Assembly (NCBI GenBank): GCA_963747425.1
Contig: CAVVFJ010000011.1
Location: 100,065 to 164,064, forward strand
Source of the DNA: DASUPK01 sp963747425
GTDB taxonomy: Bacteria; Actinomycetota; Thermoleophilia; Solirubrobacterales; 70-9
Direction of reading: 5' to 3'
DNA length: 64,000 bases
In this document: positions 1 to 7,656 of the stretch, in pieces
Position numbering within the stretch: position 1 is the stretch's first letter
Layout: every line of letters starts with the position of its first letter
Notes under the pieces: generated by a model
Database searches by the model: none
What the model saw: the letters and a program-made list of their open reading frames with translations, nothing else
What the model was told of the DNA's origin: nothing
Position numbers and translations under genes: made by a program

Positions 1-1
1 G

Positions 2-304
2 ATGAGCGGCGGCCTCTACGACGCCGCGACGCTCGAGCACTGGAACGTGGTCAGCCGCGTGGTCCCGGACGACCAGCTGCTCGAGAAGGGGATGAAGTTC
101 GCGCACCGGCTCGCGGACGGCCCCACGGTCGCCCATGGCGCCACGAAGAAGATCATCCGCGCCTACCGCGCTGGGGGCGTGAACGAGGCTGACAGCGTCA
201 CTCCGAGCGTGTTCGCCGACCTGTTCGCCTCGGATGACCTGAAGAACGCGGTGGCGAGCTTCCTCGAGGAGGGACCCGGCAAGGCGACGTTCGAGGGGCG
301 CTGA
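2..304 (+). CDS. Enoyl-CoA hydratase/isomerase family protein, C-terminal part
   Basis: The window opens inside this gene; only the last 100 residues are present. They carry the crotonase C-terminal pattern: a VVPDDQL-type segment, then a helix-rich region with AHGATKKIIRA and the terminal FASDDLKNAVASFLEEG segment, where many family members read 'D..EG..AFLEKR.P.F.G'. The family hydrates trans-2-enoyl-CoA in beta-oxidation or acts on related acyl-CoAs. The active-site glutamates lie upstream of the window, so the exact reaction cannot be stated. Other acyl-CoA enzymes are encoded at 39.5-43.9 kb but are not linked to it here. Confidence 0.85.
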   Translation: MSGGLYDAATLEHWNVVSRVVPDDQLLEKGMKFAHRLADGPTVAHGATKKIIRAYRAGGVNEADSVTPSVFADLFASDDLKNAVASFLEEGPGKATFEGR

Positions 305-329
305 TACACCCGCTACCCTGCCCGGTCGC

Positions 330-548
330 ATGGCGAAGGAAGAGAAGATCGAGATGGAGGGCGAGATCACCGAGGCGCTGCCCAACACGATGTTTCGCGT
401 CAAGTTGGACAACGACCACGAGGTCCTCGGCCACATCTCGGGCAAGATGCGCCGCCACTACATCCGCATCCTCCCGGGGGACAGGGTGAAGATCGAGCTG
501 TCGCCGTACGACCTCGACCGGGGGCGTATTACCTACCGTTACAAGTAG
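330..548 (+). CDS. infA: Translation initiation factor IF-1
   Basis: This 72-residue protein has the full IF-1 length and is a single S1/OB-fold domain. Recognisable blocks are EGEITEALPNTMFRVKLDN, GHISGKMRRHYIRILPGD and the end YDLDRGRITYRYK. IF-1 binds the 30S A site and works with IF-2 and IF-3 during initiation. The usual companions in many actinobacteria (rpmJ, rpsM, rpsK) do not follow; the next gene downstream is a minus-strand hydrolase. So infA here stands apart from a ribosomal-protein cluster, as is seen in some lineages. Confidence 0.97.
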   Translation: MAKEEKIEMEGEITEALPNTMFRVKLDNDHEVLGHISGKMRRHYIRILPGDRVKIELSPYDLDRGRITYRYK

Positions 549-601
549 AGGGCTTTTCCACTCCGGTGGCTGTTCCCGCAAGCTGGACAGCAGGTGTCTA
601 C

Positions 602-631
602 CTAATTATGATTAGTCCCAGTGCTGGGACT
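602..631. repeat. Two adjacent inverted repeats behind infA
   Basis: CTAAT-N4-ATTAG (602-615) is followed at once by AGTCCCAG-TG-CTGGGACT (614-631), an 8-bp perfect stem with a 2-base spacer. The second could form a hairpin after infA, but no T-tract follows, so it may be an operator or a weak terminator. The AT-rich first repeat stands out from the GC-rich surroundings. Confidence 0.4.
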
Positions 632-734
632 GAGGGGAACAAGCAGACTGGTCGTATTGCTGGTGCTCTTCGGGCTCGCCCTGATCCTGGCCCTCTGCGT
701 GGTGCTGCTGTCGACTCAGCCGTCGGCCGCGTAG
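621..734 (+). CDS. Possible 37-residue single-pass membrane peptide
   Basis: A GTG-started frame of 37 codons encodes a short arginine-containing head followed by a strongly hydrophobic stretch (RLVVLLVLFGLALILALCVV) and a short polar tail. Hydrophobic runs of this sort are uncommon by chance in this GC-rich background. There is no clear ribosome binding site before the GTG, and the start lies inside the inverted repeat above. Treat it as a candidate only. It could be a non-coding gap between infA and the convergent hydrolase gene. Confidence 0.28.
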   Translation: MLGLRGTSRLVVLLVLFGLALILALCVVLLSTQPSAA

Positions 735-735
735 C

Positions 736-1986
736 TCACAGATAGGACCTGGACGCGGTCGGATCCGGATCCGCCAGCTCCGCGATCAACGAGGACCAGC
801 CGAATTCCTTGGCGCCGAGGCCCTCGCCTGAGTAGGGCTCGTAGAACTCGCGGAGCCGGTGCTCGGCCACCGCGTCGCTCAGGCGCTTCGCCATCTCCGT
901 CGCTTCCTCGTCGTATCCGAGTCGGAGCAGCCCGATCCAGATCAGCCACGCCGAGTTGATCCAGGTCGGGCCTCGCCAGTAGAGGCGGCGAAGCGGGCCC
1001 TTCCACTTGCGGGGCTCGAAGGTCGGCTCCTCCGCGGAGACCGAGGTGGGCGGGAAGGGGAGCCAGTATCTGCGCTGATCGAGCAGGTGCTCCTCGATCA
1101 GGCGCCTGCCGATCTCGACCGGGAGGTCGGGAAGCGCCAGCGGCGCCAGTGCCGACCAGGTCGAGGTACGGATGCGGCGGTCCTGCCCAGCCGGGTCCGT
1201 CCGGCTCTCGTGGGCCAGCTCGCCGCGCGCGACGTCGAGGAAGAGCCCGCGGCGCTCGTCCCAGAGGCGCTCGACGATCCTCGGGGTGATCGAGGGCTCC
1301 CCGGCCGCGATCCGGGCCAGGCACCAGAGGACGTTGGTGACCACCTCGCAGAGCAGCGGCCCGCCGGCGTCGAGCACGTGGCGCGCGTCCCAGCCGAGTC
1401 GCCTGTTCCTGGCGATCAGGAAGGGGAACAGGGGCCGGGCATGAGCGCGCAGGCCCCAGACCGGGTCGAACTTGGGCGACGAGTCGAGGCCCGACTCATC
1501 GGGCTGGACGATCCAGAGCAGCCCGTCGCCGTCCAGATCCCGATTGGCCTCCAGCCACCGGTGATGGGCCGCGATCCCTGGCTCTGCCGCCGGGTCGCCG
1601 ACCGCGATCCGCCAGGCCCAGGCCAGCAGCGGCGGCTGGATCGTCGACGTGTTCCGCGCCTTCCGTGAGGTGACGTTGTAGGTCCAGCGGCGCTGCCAGT
1701 CGACGTGGCGGTGCCAGAAGATCGTGTGGCCGATGAAGCCGTCCTCGGACGCGCCCGCCAGCAGGCTGCGGAGCTCGCTCTCGGCGCGTGAGCGGTCGAA
1801 CCGGCGCCAGACGATCGAGTGGAAGCACGAGTCCCAGTACCACTGCCAGGGATAGTGGCCCGGGCTCGGCCTCGAGTACCCATACGGGACGCCATCGCGT
1901 TCGCCGTCGGTCCAGTTTCCGCGCAGCGTCTCCTCGGCGACCCTGAGGACGCGTCCGGCCTCGACCGAGACTGTCGTTTCAGTCAA
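736..1986 (-). CDS. GH63-type glycoside hydrolase, mannosylglycerate-hydrolase-like
   Basis: This 416-residue protein has the (alpha/alpha)6-barrel pattern of family GH63. It shows YPWQWYWDSCFHS near residue 46, KFDPVWGLRAHARPLFPFL in the middle, WRGPTWINSAWLIWIGLLR, and EFYEPYSGEGLGAKEFGWSS near the C-terminus. The same blocks occur in mannosylglycerate/glucosylglycerate hydrolases of Thermus and Rubrobacter, which release the solute's glycerate. Substrate here is inferred, not shown. Translation starts at TTG 1986, overlapping the stop of the upstream ABC permease by 8 bases, so it is the last gene of an ABC-export operon. There is no signal peptide, which fits a cytoplasmic enzyme. Confidence 0.8.
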   Translation of the reverse strand: MTETTVSVEAGRVLRVAEETLRGNWTDGERDGVPYGYSRPSPGHYPWQWYWDSCFHSIVWRRFDRSRAESELRSLLAGASEDGFIGHTIFWHRHVDWQRRWTYNVTSRKARNTSTIQPPLLAWAWRIAVGDPAAEPGIAAHHRWLEANRDLDGDGLLWIVQPDESGLDSSPKFDPVWGLRAHARPLFPFLIARNRRLGWDARHVLDAGGPLLCEVVTNVLWCLARIAAGEPSITPRIVERLWDERRGLFLDVARGELAHESRTDPAGQDRRIRTSTWSALAPLALPDLPVEIGRRLIEEHLLDQRRYWLPFPPTSVSAEEPTFEPRKWKGPLRRLYWRGPTWINSAWLIWIGLLRLGYDEEATEMAKRLSDAVAEHRLREFYEPYSGEGLGAKEFGWSSLIAELADPDPTASRSYL

Positions 1987-2752
1987 TTGTCATCCGCCGC
2001 ATGCCTCGGAGGGCTATGAGGCTGAGAATCGCGGCCAGCCCGAAGAGCGCCAGATAGCCCGGCCAGGTGTCGCTCCAGGTCACCGAGCCGACGAACCCCT
2101 GGCGGGCGGCCTCCACGACCTGAGTCACTGGGTTGATCCGGGCCACCGTCTGCAGCCATCCGGTGAGCAGCTCCACCGGGGCGTATGCCGTCGTCAGCAG
2201 GACGGCGAGAAACATTCCCACCTGCATCACCGGGGCCGCCGACTGGGTGCGGAAGCGAAAGGCGAGCGAGGTGCCCCAGGTCGCGGCCACCACGGCCATG
2301 CCCATGACCAGGGTGAGCGCGATCGCCAGGCCGAGCAGTCCCGGCCAATGAGCTCCCACGGCGAACGCGACCACCAACAGGCAGGTCGCCGGCAGCAGCG
2401 ACCGCAGGCTTGCCGACAGGACCAGCCCCGCGAGGAGGACGGGGCGGGGTGCCGGCGAGGCGAGCAGACGGTCGAACCAACCCTGCTCGATGTCGCGCGC
2501 CAGATTGACGCCGGTGGCGGCGCCGGTGAAGGCCGCGCCCTGCAGGAGGCTCACCGGGATCAGGAAGCTCTGGTAGCTGGAGGTCGTGAAGCCCGGGAGC
2601 AGGGTCAGGCTGCCGAACACGCTGGTCAGCCCGAGGAAGAAGATGGTGGGAGCGAGCACGCCCGGGATCGCCGCGCCCGGGACCCGGGTGATCTCGTTGA
2701 GCGCTCGCCGGACGAGCACCCGGATGGTCGCCGTGGAGCTTCGCCAGCTCAC
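1979..2752 (-). CDS. ABC-2 type transporter permease (second of two)
   Basis: A 257-residue membrane protein with about six hydrophobic segments, typical of DrrB/ABC-2 permeases. The amphipathic 'DIEQGWFDRLLASPAPRPVLLAGL' region (about residues 80-100) is the family's coupling-helix block. It overlaps the upstream permease by 4 bases (ATGA) and the downstream GH63 gene by 8 bases. Together with its sister permease and the ATPase it should form a heteromeric exporter. Substrate is unknown; drugs, lipids and polysaccharides are all known for this family. Confidence 0.88.
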   Translation of the reverse strand: MSWRSSTATIRVLVRRALNEITRVPGAAIPGVLAPTIFFLGLTSVFGSLTLLPGFTTSSYQSFLIPVSLLQGAAFTGAATGVNLARDIEQGWFDRLLASPAPRPVLLAGLVLSASLRSLLPATCLLVVAFAVGAHWPGLLGLAIALTLVMGMAVVAATWGTSLAFRFRTQSAAPVMQVGMFLAVLLTTAYAPVELLTGWLQTVARINPVTQVVEAARQGFVGSVTWSDTWPGYLALFGLAAILSLIALRGMRRMTID

Positions 2753-3540
2753 AGGCCTCTCCGCAACCTGCCGCGCATGGCGAAGGCGCAGAGCGCGAAG
2801 CCGAGCGCGCCAATCCCGATCACCGAGGCGATGGCCTTCAGCTCCGTCGTGGCGGACCAGCTGGCGATGATCGGCTCGCGGATCCCGTTGACGATGAAGC
2901 TGAGCGGGTTGTACTGCGCCACCCAGGAGGCCGGCTCGAGCATCAGATTGGCCGGGAAGAACGCGTCGGAGAGGAACAGGATCACGAACACCAGCGGGAA
3001 GATCCCCTGGACGACGCTGGCGCTGTTGGAGCGGAGCGCGATCGCGGCGCCGATTGAGCCGAAGGCGAGGGCGGACGCGGAGGTCAGCGCGATGGTCCAG
3101 ATCACCGCTGGCACCCCCTCGTTGATGCTCGCGCCGAAGATCAGGCCGAGGATCGTGAAGTAGACGGCGATCATCGCCCCGAGAATCGCGGTGGCCGTCA
3201 GCCGGCCCAGGACCACGGAGGAGCGCGAGATCGGCGCCGCGTACAGGCGGTCGGTGAACCCCATCTCCATGTCGATCGCGAAGGCGATCGCTCCGGAGTT
3301 GCCGGTCATCATCACCGACTGGACGATCGCCCCGGCCAGCATGAACGAGAGGAAGTTGGCGACCGGCGGGAACCCCGGCAGGTCGACCGCCCGTCCCGCA
3401 CCCGCGGTCTGGATCGCGAGCAGCGCCGTGGGGAAGATCACGAGCGGCGCAGCGAGCTGAGGGCGGCGAAGGGTTTGCTTGACGGAGCGTCGTCCCAGTG
3501 CCAGGACCACCCGCGCATTCGCCGCCAGCCGGTCGATCAC
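2749..3540 (-). CDS. ABC-2 type transporter permease (first of two)
   Basis: A 263-residue integral membrane protein from GTG 3540. This start is preferred over upstream in-frame options because a GAGG sequence lies about 8 bases before it and longer versions would overlap the ATPase gene. Hydrophobic segments alternate with the DrrB-like block 'DMEMGFTDRLYAAPISRSSVVLGR' around residue 90 and 'YNPLSFIVNGIREPI' near residue 215, both characteristic of drug-export ABC-2 permeases. It lies 19 bases after the ATPase stop. Confidence 0.87.
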   Translation of the reverse strand: MIDRLAANARVVLALGRRSVKQTLRRPQLAAPLVIFPTALLAIQTAGAGRAVDLPGFPPVANFLSFMLAGAIVQSVMMTGNSGAIAFAIDMEMGFTDRLYAAPISRSSVVLGRLTATAILGAMIAVYFTILGLIFGASINEGVPAVIWTIALTSASALAFGSIGAAIALRSNSASVVQGIFPLVFVILFLSDAFFPANLMLEPASWVAQYNPLSFIVNGIREPIIASWSATTELKAIASVIGIGALGFALCAFAMRGRLRRGL

Positions 3541-3559
3541 TCGACTGCCTCGACCTTCA

Positions 3560-4549
3560 TTAAGCGGGTCGCTCCTCGGCTTCGCCTGCGGGGCGCCCTT
3601 GCACATCCTGGGAGCCCTCGAGGTGCTGTCCCGTCTTCTGCACGAACACGTCATCGAGGGTGGGCTGGACCAGATCGAGGGACTCCACGTCCAGCCCCTC
3701 CTTGTTCAGGGCCACGACGATCGGGCCGACCTCGGATGTGCCGTGCTCGAGCTCGACCATCAGCGTCCCGTCCCTGGCCGGCAGCGGGCGCCCGAAACGG
3801 GCCAGGACCACCTCGGCTCGCTCCTCCTTCCCGGCCTGCTCGACCAGCGAGAGCTCCAGGTGCGGCCTGCCGACCTCCGCCTTGAGCGCCCCCGGGGTGC
3901 CCTCGGCGACGAGGCGGCCGCCGGAGATGATCCCGACGCGGTCTGCGAGCTGGTCGGCCTCCTCCAGGTACTGGGTGGTGAGGAAGACCGTGGTGCCGTC
4001 GTCGTTGAGCTTGCGGACCTCCTCCCAGATGGCCTTGCGGCTGACCGGATCGAGGCCCGTGGTGGGCTCGTCGAGGAAGAGGACCTCCGGGGTGTGCACC
4101 AGGGCGGCGGCGAGGTCGAGGCGGCGGCGCATGCCGCCGGAGTAGGTGCCCACGCGCCGGTCGGCGGCGAGGGTGAGCCCAACCCGGTCGAGCAGCCATT
4201 GGCCGCGCTCCTGCCCGTCCGTCTTGGAGATGCCGTGCAGGGTCGCCTGGAGCTCGAGCAGCTCGCGGCCTGTCATCAGCGGATCCAGGGCGGCCTCCTG
4301 GAGGGCCACGCCGATCTTGCGGCGGACGGCGCCGGCGTCCTTGGCGACGTCGTAGCCGGCCACGACGGCTCGGCCGCCGGTCGGCTGAAGCAGAGTGGTG
4401 AGCATGCGGACCGTCGTCGTCTTGCCGGCGCCGTTCGGCCCGAGGAACCCGTAGATCTCGCCCTCTGCGACCTCGAGATCGACGCCGTCGACGGCCTTGA
4501 TCCCGCCCTCGAACTCGCGAGCAAGCTGCTGCGTCTCGATCGCGGCCAC
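3560..4549 (-). CDS. ABC transporter ATPase, DrrA-like
   Basis: A 329-residue nucleotide-binding subunit. Walker A is GPNGAGKTTT (about residue 36), the signature is YSGGMRRRLD (about 135), Walker B is VLFLDEPTTGLDP (about 155), and the switch His is replaced in TTQYLEEADQL, where Q takes the usual H position, as in many DrrA proteins. The C-terminal DrrA-type extension includes PTLDDVFVQKTG. It leads the operon ATPase-permease-permease-GH63. Its last roughly 12 codons (QGRPAGEAEERPA) derive from a palindromic repeat shared with the P450 gene at 38 kb. Confidence 0.93.
   Translation of the reverse strand: MAAIETQQLAREFEGGIKAVDGVDLEVAEGEIYGFLGPNGAGKTTTVRMLTTLLQPTGGRAVVAGYDVAKDAGAVRRKIGVALQEAALDPLMTGRELLELQATLHGISKTDGQERGQWLLDRVGLTLAADRRVGTYSGGMRRRLDLAAALVHTPEVLFLDEPTTGLDPVSRKAIWEEVRKLNDDGTTVFLTTQYLEEADQLADRVGIISGGRLVAEGTPGALKAEVGRPHLELSLVEQAGKEERAEVVLARFGRPLPARDGTLMVELEHGTSEVGPIVVALNKEGLDVESLDLVQPTLDDVFVQKTGQHLEGSQDVQGRPAGEAEERPA
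3566..3598. repeat. Palindromic repeat copy A inside the ABC ATPase 3' end
   Basis: A GC-rich element whose core CCTCGGCTTCGCCTGCGG (3574-3591) is identical to 38024-38041. The flanks also match: GGGT at the left edge and GCGCC at the right. The core folds as GGC-TTC-GCC within a larger stem. It supplies the last codons of the ATPase gene. Confidence 0.6.
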
Positions 4550-4607
4550 GGTCAGGGGAAGATAACCGGCGGCCGGGACCGGGCCCGGAGGGCGGTCACA
4601 CAGCGGA

Positions 4608-5969
4608 TCAGGCCATCGCGGTGGCGCGCATTTCCACGAACTCCCGGTCCGTGGCGCGCTCGAGCGCCTCGGCGGCGTCGAGCAGCAGCGCGTCGGCGCC
4701 CCAGGTGGCGAGCAGCTGCAGCGCGACCGGCATGCCGGCGTCGAGCCCGACGGGGACGCTCACGCCCGGGACGCCGGTCAGGTTCGCGATCACGCCATGG
4801 CGGGCGTTGCCGGCATCGGCGGACTCGACGCCGGAGGGCAGTTCGATCAGAGGCTCCGTCAGGGAGGGCGCCGCGGCCGGGACCGTCGGCCAGGCGAGCA
4901 GGTCGATTCCATCGAACAGCTCGATCAGGTCGCGTCGCGCCTTGGCCCGGATCAGGAACGCTCGAGCGGTCAGACTGAGAGGGAGCAGCGCGCGGAGCTT
5001 GAGGACTCCCCGGTTGATCACGCTGAGCTCCGGGCTGAGCGCGTTCAGGTTCTCGGGGTTGAGGTGCGCAGCCTCCTCGGCCTGTGCGACGAGCAGCGCG
5101 GCCGGCAGCACCAGCTCGAGGTCCGGGAGCTCGACCTCGATCACCTCGCCGTCGACCTCGCCGCGCAGCGACTCGAGCGCGGCCTCGCAGGCCTCGCGTA
5201 CGCCGGGCGCCGAGTTGCTCCAGAAGGGGTCCCGGATCACTCCTATCCGCAGGCCGCCATCGATCGGGCCGGCCGGGAGCTCCTCTCCGAACAGTGTCGA
5301 GGCGAGCAGCCGGCAGTCGGCCGCGTCCCGGCAGAGCGGGCCGGAGACGATCGTCTCGGTGTTGGCGATGTGGTGGCCCGCCATCGTCGAGCGCCCGAAG
5401 GTCGGCTTCAGCCCCGTTAGGCCGCAGTACGCGGCGGGATACCGAATGGATCCGAGCCCATCGGCGCCGACCGCCCCGGCGACGAGCCCGCCGGCGACCG
5501 CGGCGGCGGGGCCGCTCGAGGAGCCGCCGGGGCAGCGCTCGAGGTCCCAGGGGTTGTGGGCCGCCCCGTAGACGGAGGTGTTGCCGGTGCTGCTCGAGCC
5601 CAGCTCGTGCATGTTGGCGACCCCCGCGATCACCGCGCCGGCGTCGCGCAGAGCCCGGTACGGCCCAGATTCGCCGGGCTCCAGCTTGACGCCGGGGACG
5701 CTGGCCGCGCCGACGGTCTCGGCGCGCCAGGGGAGGGGCCACTCGTCCTTGATCAGGACCGGGACACCCCGAAGCGGGCCTTCGGGGGCCTGCTCGAGCA
5801 TCCGGCGCGACTCGTCGGGGAAGGTTGCGATCACGGCGTTCAGGTCGGGGTTCCGCTCCTCGATCCTGGCCAGGCATGCGTCGAGCAGCTCGCCAGGGTC
5901 GAGGTCACCGGCTGCGATCCCCGCCGCCTGGTCACGTAGTGGCAGGGAGAGGGCGTCGAGGCCGCTCAT
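4608..5969 (-). CDS. Amidase signature family hydrolase
   Basis: 453 residues, the usual length for the family. The Ser-Ser-Lys triad can be placed: Lys in VLIKDEWPL (about residue 74), the cis-Ser in the GGSSSGPAAAVAGG glycine/serine loop (about 150), and the nucleophile Ser in GLGSIRYPAAYCG (about 173). The family hydrolyses amides, including Glu-tRNA(Gln) transamidation by GatA. The absence of GatB nearby argues against GatA. The start overlaps the preceding 66-codon gene by ATGA. That partner resembles GatC/AtzG, so a small-molecule amidase of AtzE type is a reasonable guess. Confidence 0.88.
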   Translation of the reverse strand: MSGLDALSLPLRDQAAGIAAGDLDPGELLDACLARIEERNPDLNAVIATFPDESRRMLEQAPEGPLRGVPVLIKDEWPLPWRAETVGAASVPGVKLEPGESGPYRALRDAGAVIAGVANMHELGSSSTGNTSVYGAAHNPWDLERCPGGSSSGPAAAVAGGLVAGAVGADGLGSIRYPAAYCGLTGLKPTFGRSTMAGHHIANTETIVSGPLCRDAADCRLLASTLFGEELPAGPIDGGLRIGVIRDPFWSNSAPGVREACEAALESLRGEVDGEVIEVELPDLELVLPAALLVAQAEEAAHLNPENLNALSPELSVINRGVLKLRALLPLSLTARAFLIRAKARRDLIELFDGIDLLAWPTVPAAAPSLTEPLIELPSGVESADAGNARHGVIANLTGVPGVSVPVGLDAGMPVALQLLATWGADALLLDAAEALERATDREFVEMRATAMA

Positions 5970-6166
5970 CGGGCCGGGGGGCGAGAGAGGTCGGCGTTGG
6001 GCTCGGGCTCGATGCCGTCCAGATCAGCGTCACGAAGGAGGTCCATGCCCGGCTCGTAGATCGACCAGACGCCGGCCATCACCGCCCGCTCGCCCTCGTC
6101 CGTGTCGATGCCGAAGATCTCGAGCGCGCCCTGCAAATAGCTCTGGAATGCGGATTCTCCGTCCAT
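5966..6166 (-). CDS. Small GatC/AtzG-like partner of the amidase
   Basis: A 66-residue acidic protein with two predicted helices (FQSYLQGALEIFG; ERAVMAGVWSIYEPGMDLL) and a proline-rich tail EPEPNADLSRPPAR. GatC and AtzG have this same size and shape: a short helical pair followed by an extended C-terminal arm ending in a P-x-P/F-R-P pattern that wraps the amidase. The four-base overlap with the amidase start implies co-translation. Similarity is by pattern and context only; a hypothetical protein remains possible. Confidence 0.5.
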   Translation of the reverse strand: MDGESAFQSYLQGALEIFGIDTDEGERAVMAGVWSIYEPGMDLLRDADLDGIEPEPNADLSRPPAR

Positions 6167-6233
6167 GGCCAGGGAACCCTACTGGCCACGCTTGCAAGGA
6201 AACCCCGCAACCCTCCTCGAAAAGGGGTGTTCA

Positions 6234-7022
6234 ATGAGACTCATGGGCCAGGACGCTCAAGCATTCGCACGCGCGTACAAACTCGCCCTCGCGGCGATGG
6301 TCGCCGTGATGGCGGCCGCGCTCGCGGCCGCGCTCGGCACGGGCAGCGCCGGCGCCGCGCCGCGCGTCATCGTGCTCGGCGCGGCGACCCCAGCGACTCC
6401 CTCCTGCCCGACCAACTGCCAGGCGGTGGGCAAGACCACCGGTTTCCAGACCTCGATCACCGGAGCGGCGAACCCGTTCCTCGTCCACCTCCGGGGGCGC
6501 CTCGTCGCCTGGTCGATCAAGACCGGGGCGCCGAGCACGAAGCCGAATCCGAACAACGACAACCAGAGCGACTACGACTTCTTCAGCAAGACCTTCGGTG
6601 GCACACCCAAGGCGAGGGTCTCCGTGCTCAAGCCGATCATGAAGAAGATCAAGGTCGGCAAGCCGATCTACAAGCTCAAGTCCCAGTCGCCGGTCGAGGA
6701 CCTCTCCTCATACCTGGGGCAGACCACCACCTTCACCCTCGACACGCCCCTGCGCGTGAAGCCGAACAACGTCGTGGCGCTGACCGTCCCGACCTGGGCT
6801 CCGGCGTTCGCCATCAACCAGAGCGCCAACACCAAATGGGCGGCGAGCCGCAAGAAGGGCAAGTGCAACGCGACCGCTGACATCCTGGCCGGTAGGCCGC
6901 AGGACGCCCTCGGCACGCAGCGCTCCTACGGCTGCGTCTACAACACCGCCAGGCTGCTCTACTCGGCGACCGTCGTCGCCGACCCGAACCAGAAGCCGCC
7001 GAAGAAGAAGAAGAAGAAGTAG
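6234..7022 (+). CDS. Secreted protein with lysine-rich C-terminus
   Basis: 262 residues from ATG 6234, chosen because AAAGGGG lies 8 bases upstream and the signal peptide begins just after. The N-terminus has a positive start, a long Ala/Val-rich hydrophobic core and a GSAGAAP cleavage region near residue 40. The mature part has four to six Cys (PSCPTNC, KGKCNA, RSYGCVY) and ends KPPKKKKKK. I recognise no catalytic family. The exposed lysine tail recurs in other secreted proteins in this window (14.4, 53.2 and 55.6 kb) and may attach to anionic cell-surface polymers. Confidence 0.75.
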   Translation: MRLMGQDAQAFARAYKLALAAMVAVMAAALAAALGTGSAGAAPRVIVLGAATPATPSCPTNCQAVGKTTGFQTSITGAANPFLVHLRGRLVAWSIKTGAPSTKPNPNNDNQSDYDFFSKTFGGTPKARVSVLKPIMKKIKVGKPIYKLKSQSPVEDLSSYLGQTTTFTLDTPLRVKPNNVVALTVPTWAPAFAINQSANTKWAASRKKGKCNATADILAGRPQDALGTQRSYGCVYNTARLLYSATVVADPNQKPPKKKKKK

Positions 7023-7025
7023 GGC

Positions 7026-7340
7026 CTACCCGCAGGCCTGCGGGTTCTGCTTGCACTGCTTCTCGAACTGCTCCTCGGGGCTCCCCTTGGGCGGCGGCAC
7101 GTCGTTGGTGGCGGAGTCGGGGGCGTTCGGGTTGTAGGTCTTTCCGCCCTTGGTGGTGACCGTCGTGTCCGGCGCGGTCGTGGCGGCCGGTGCCGTCGAC
7201 GTCGTGAGGCCCGGAGCGGTCACGGCCGGGATGGAGACCGCGGGGGTGGTCGTCTCGCCGGAGCTGTCGCTGCCGCATCCCGCGGCGATCAACCCGATGG
7301 CGAGAGCCAGCGGGACGACGGCAATGTGGGAACGGCTCAC
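7026..7340 (-). CDS. Small lipoprotein, Thr/Pro-rich
   Basis: 104 residues from GTG 7340, which overlaps the upstream stop by GTGA. The N-terminus is a lipoprotein signal peptide: Arg/His, a hydrophobic core VVPLALAIGLIAAG and lipobox AAGC. After the lipidated Cys comes a low-complexity Ser/Thr/Ala/Pro linker and then a short acidic-basic tail containing two Cys (EKQCKQNPQACG). No catalytic domain is visible. It is probably anchored on the outer face of the membrane. Confidence 0.7.
   Translation of the reverse strand: MSRSHIAVVPLALAIGLIAAGCGSDSSGETTTPAVSIPAVTAPGLTTSTAPAATTAPDTTVTTKGGKTYNPNAPDSATNDVPPPKGSPEEQFEKQCKQNPQACG
7028..7045. terminator. Bidirectional hairpin between convergent genes
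   Basis: ACCCGCAGGCCTGCGGGT is an 18-base perfect palindrome. It sits just after the stop of the secreted-protein gene and covers the last codons of the convergent lipoprotein gene. It could end transcription from both sides. No T-tract is present, as is common for terminators in high-GC actinobacteria. Confidence 0.5.
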
Positions 7341-7621
7341 GACCCGTCGAGGGCCGGCTGGCGCAGTCCGCAATAGGGGCAGTCGCTGACGTCGAGCCCG
7401 ATCAGCTGGTCGCAACGACGGCACGCGCGCAGGTTCTCGGGCGCCCTGACCAGGGCGGACTCGGATGGCGCGAGCGGCAGCGTCGCCGCGGCAACCCTCA
7501 TCTCCTCGCCCGATTCGCGGTCGACGTAGACGCCGTCCGGCTTCACCTTGGCGAGGGCCTCTCGGCCCGACGCCGGGGCCCTGAGCCGATAGGTCTGCTC
7601 CGGGTTCTGCACGGGCGGCAC
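7337..7621 (-). CDS. Zinc-ribbon protein of unknown function
   Basis: 94 residues with a C-terminal four-cysteine zinc ribbon, CRRC-x11-CPYC. The N-terminal part (YRLRAPASGREALAKVKPDGVYVDRES) has no recognisable fold. It is translationally coupled to the lipoprotein downstream. Divergent to it, 35 bases away, starts the glycosyltransferase gene, so the interval 7622-7656 must hold two divergent promoters. Confidence 0.65.
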   Translation of the reverse strand: MPPVQNPEQTYRLRAPASGREALAKVKPDGVYVDRESGEEMRVAAATLPLAPSESALVRAPENLRACRRCDQLIGLDVSDCPYCGLRQPALDGS

Positions 7622-7656
7622 GTTACCAACGAGCCGGACCCCAATACGGTTGACGC

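Noticed and set aside
602..615. IdeR/DtxR iron box behind infA
   Set aside because: Only one half resembles the TTAGG-type half-site; the symmetric 19-base box is not present.
4552..5877. 441-codon Arg/Pro-rich frame on the amidase strand
   Set aside because: It overlaps the amidase in another frame and has no family match; amidase motifs are all in the other frame.
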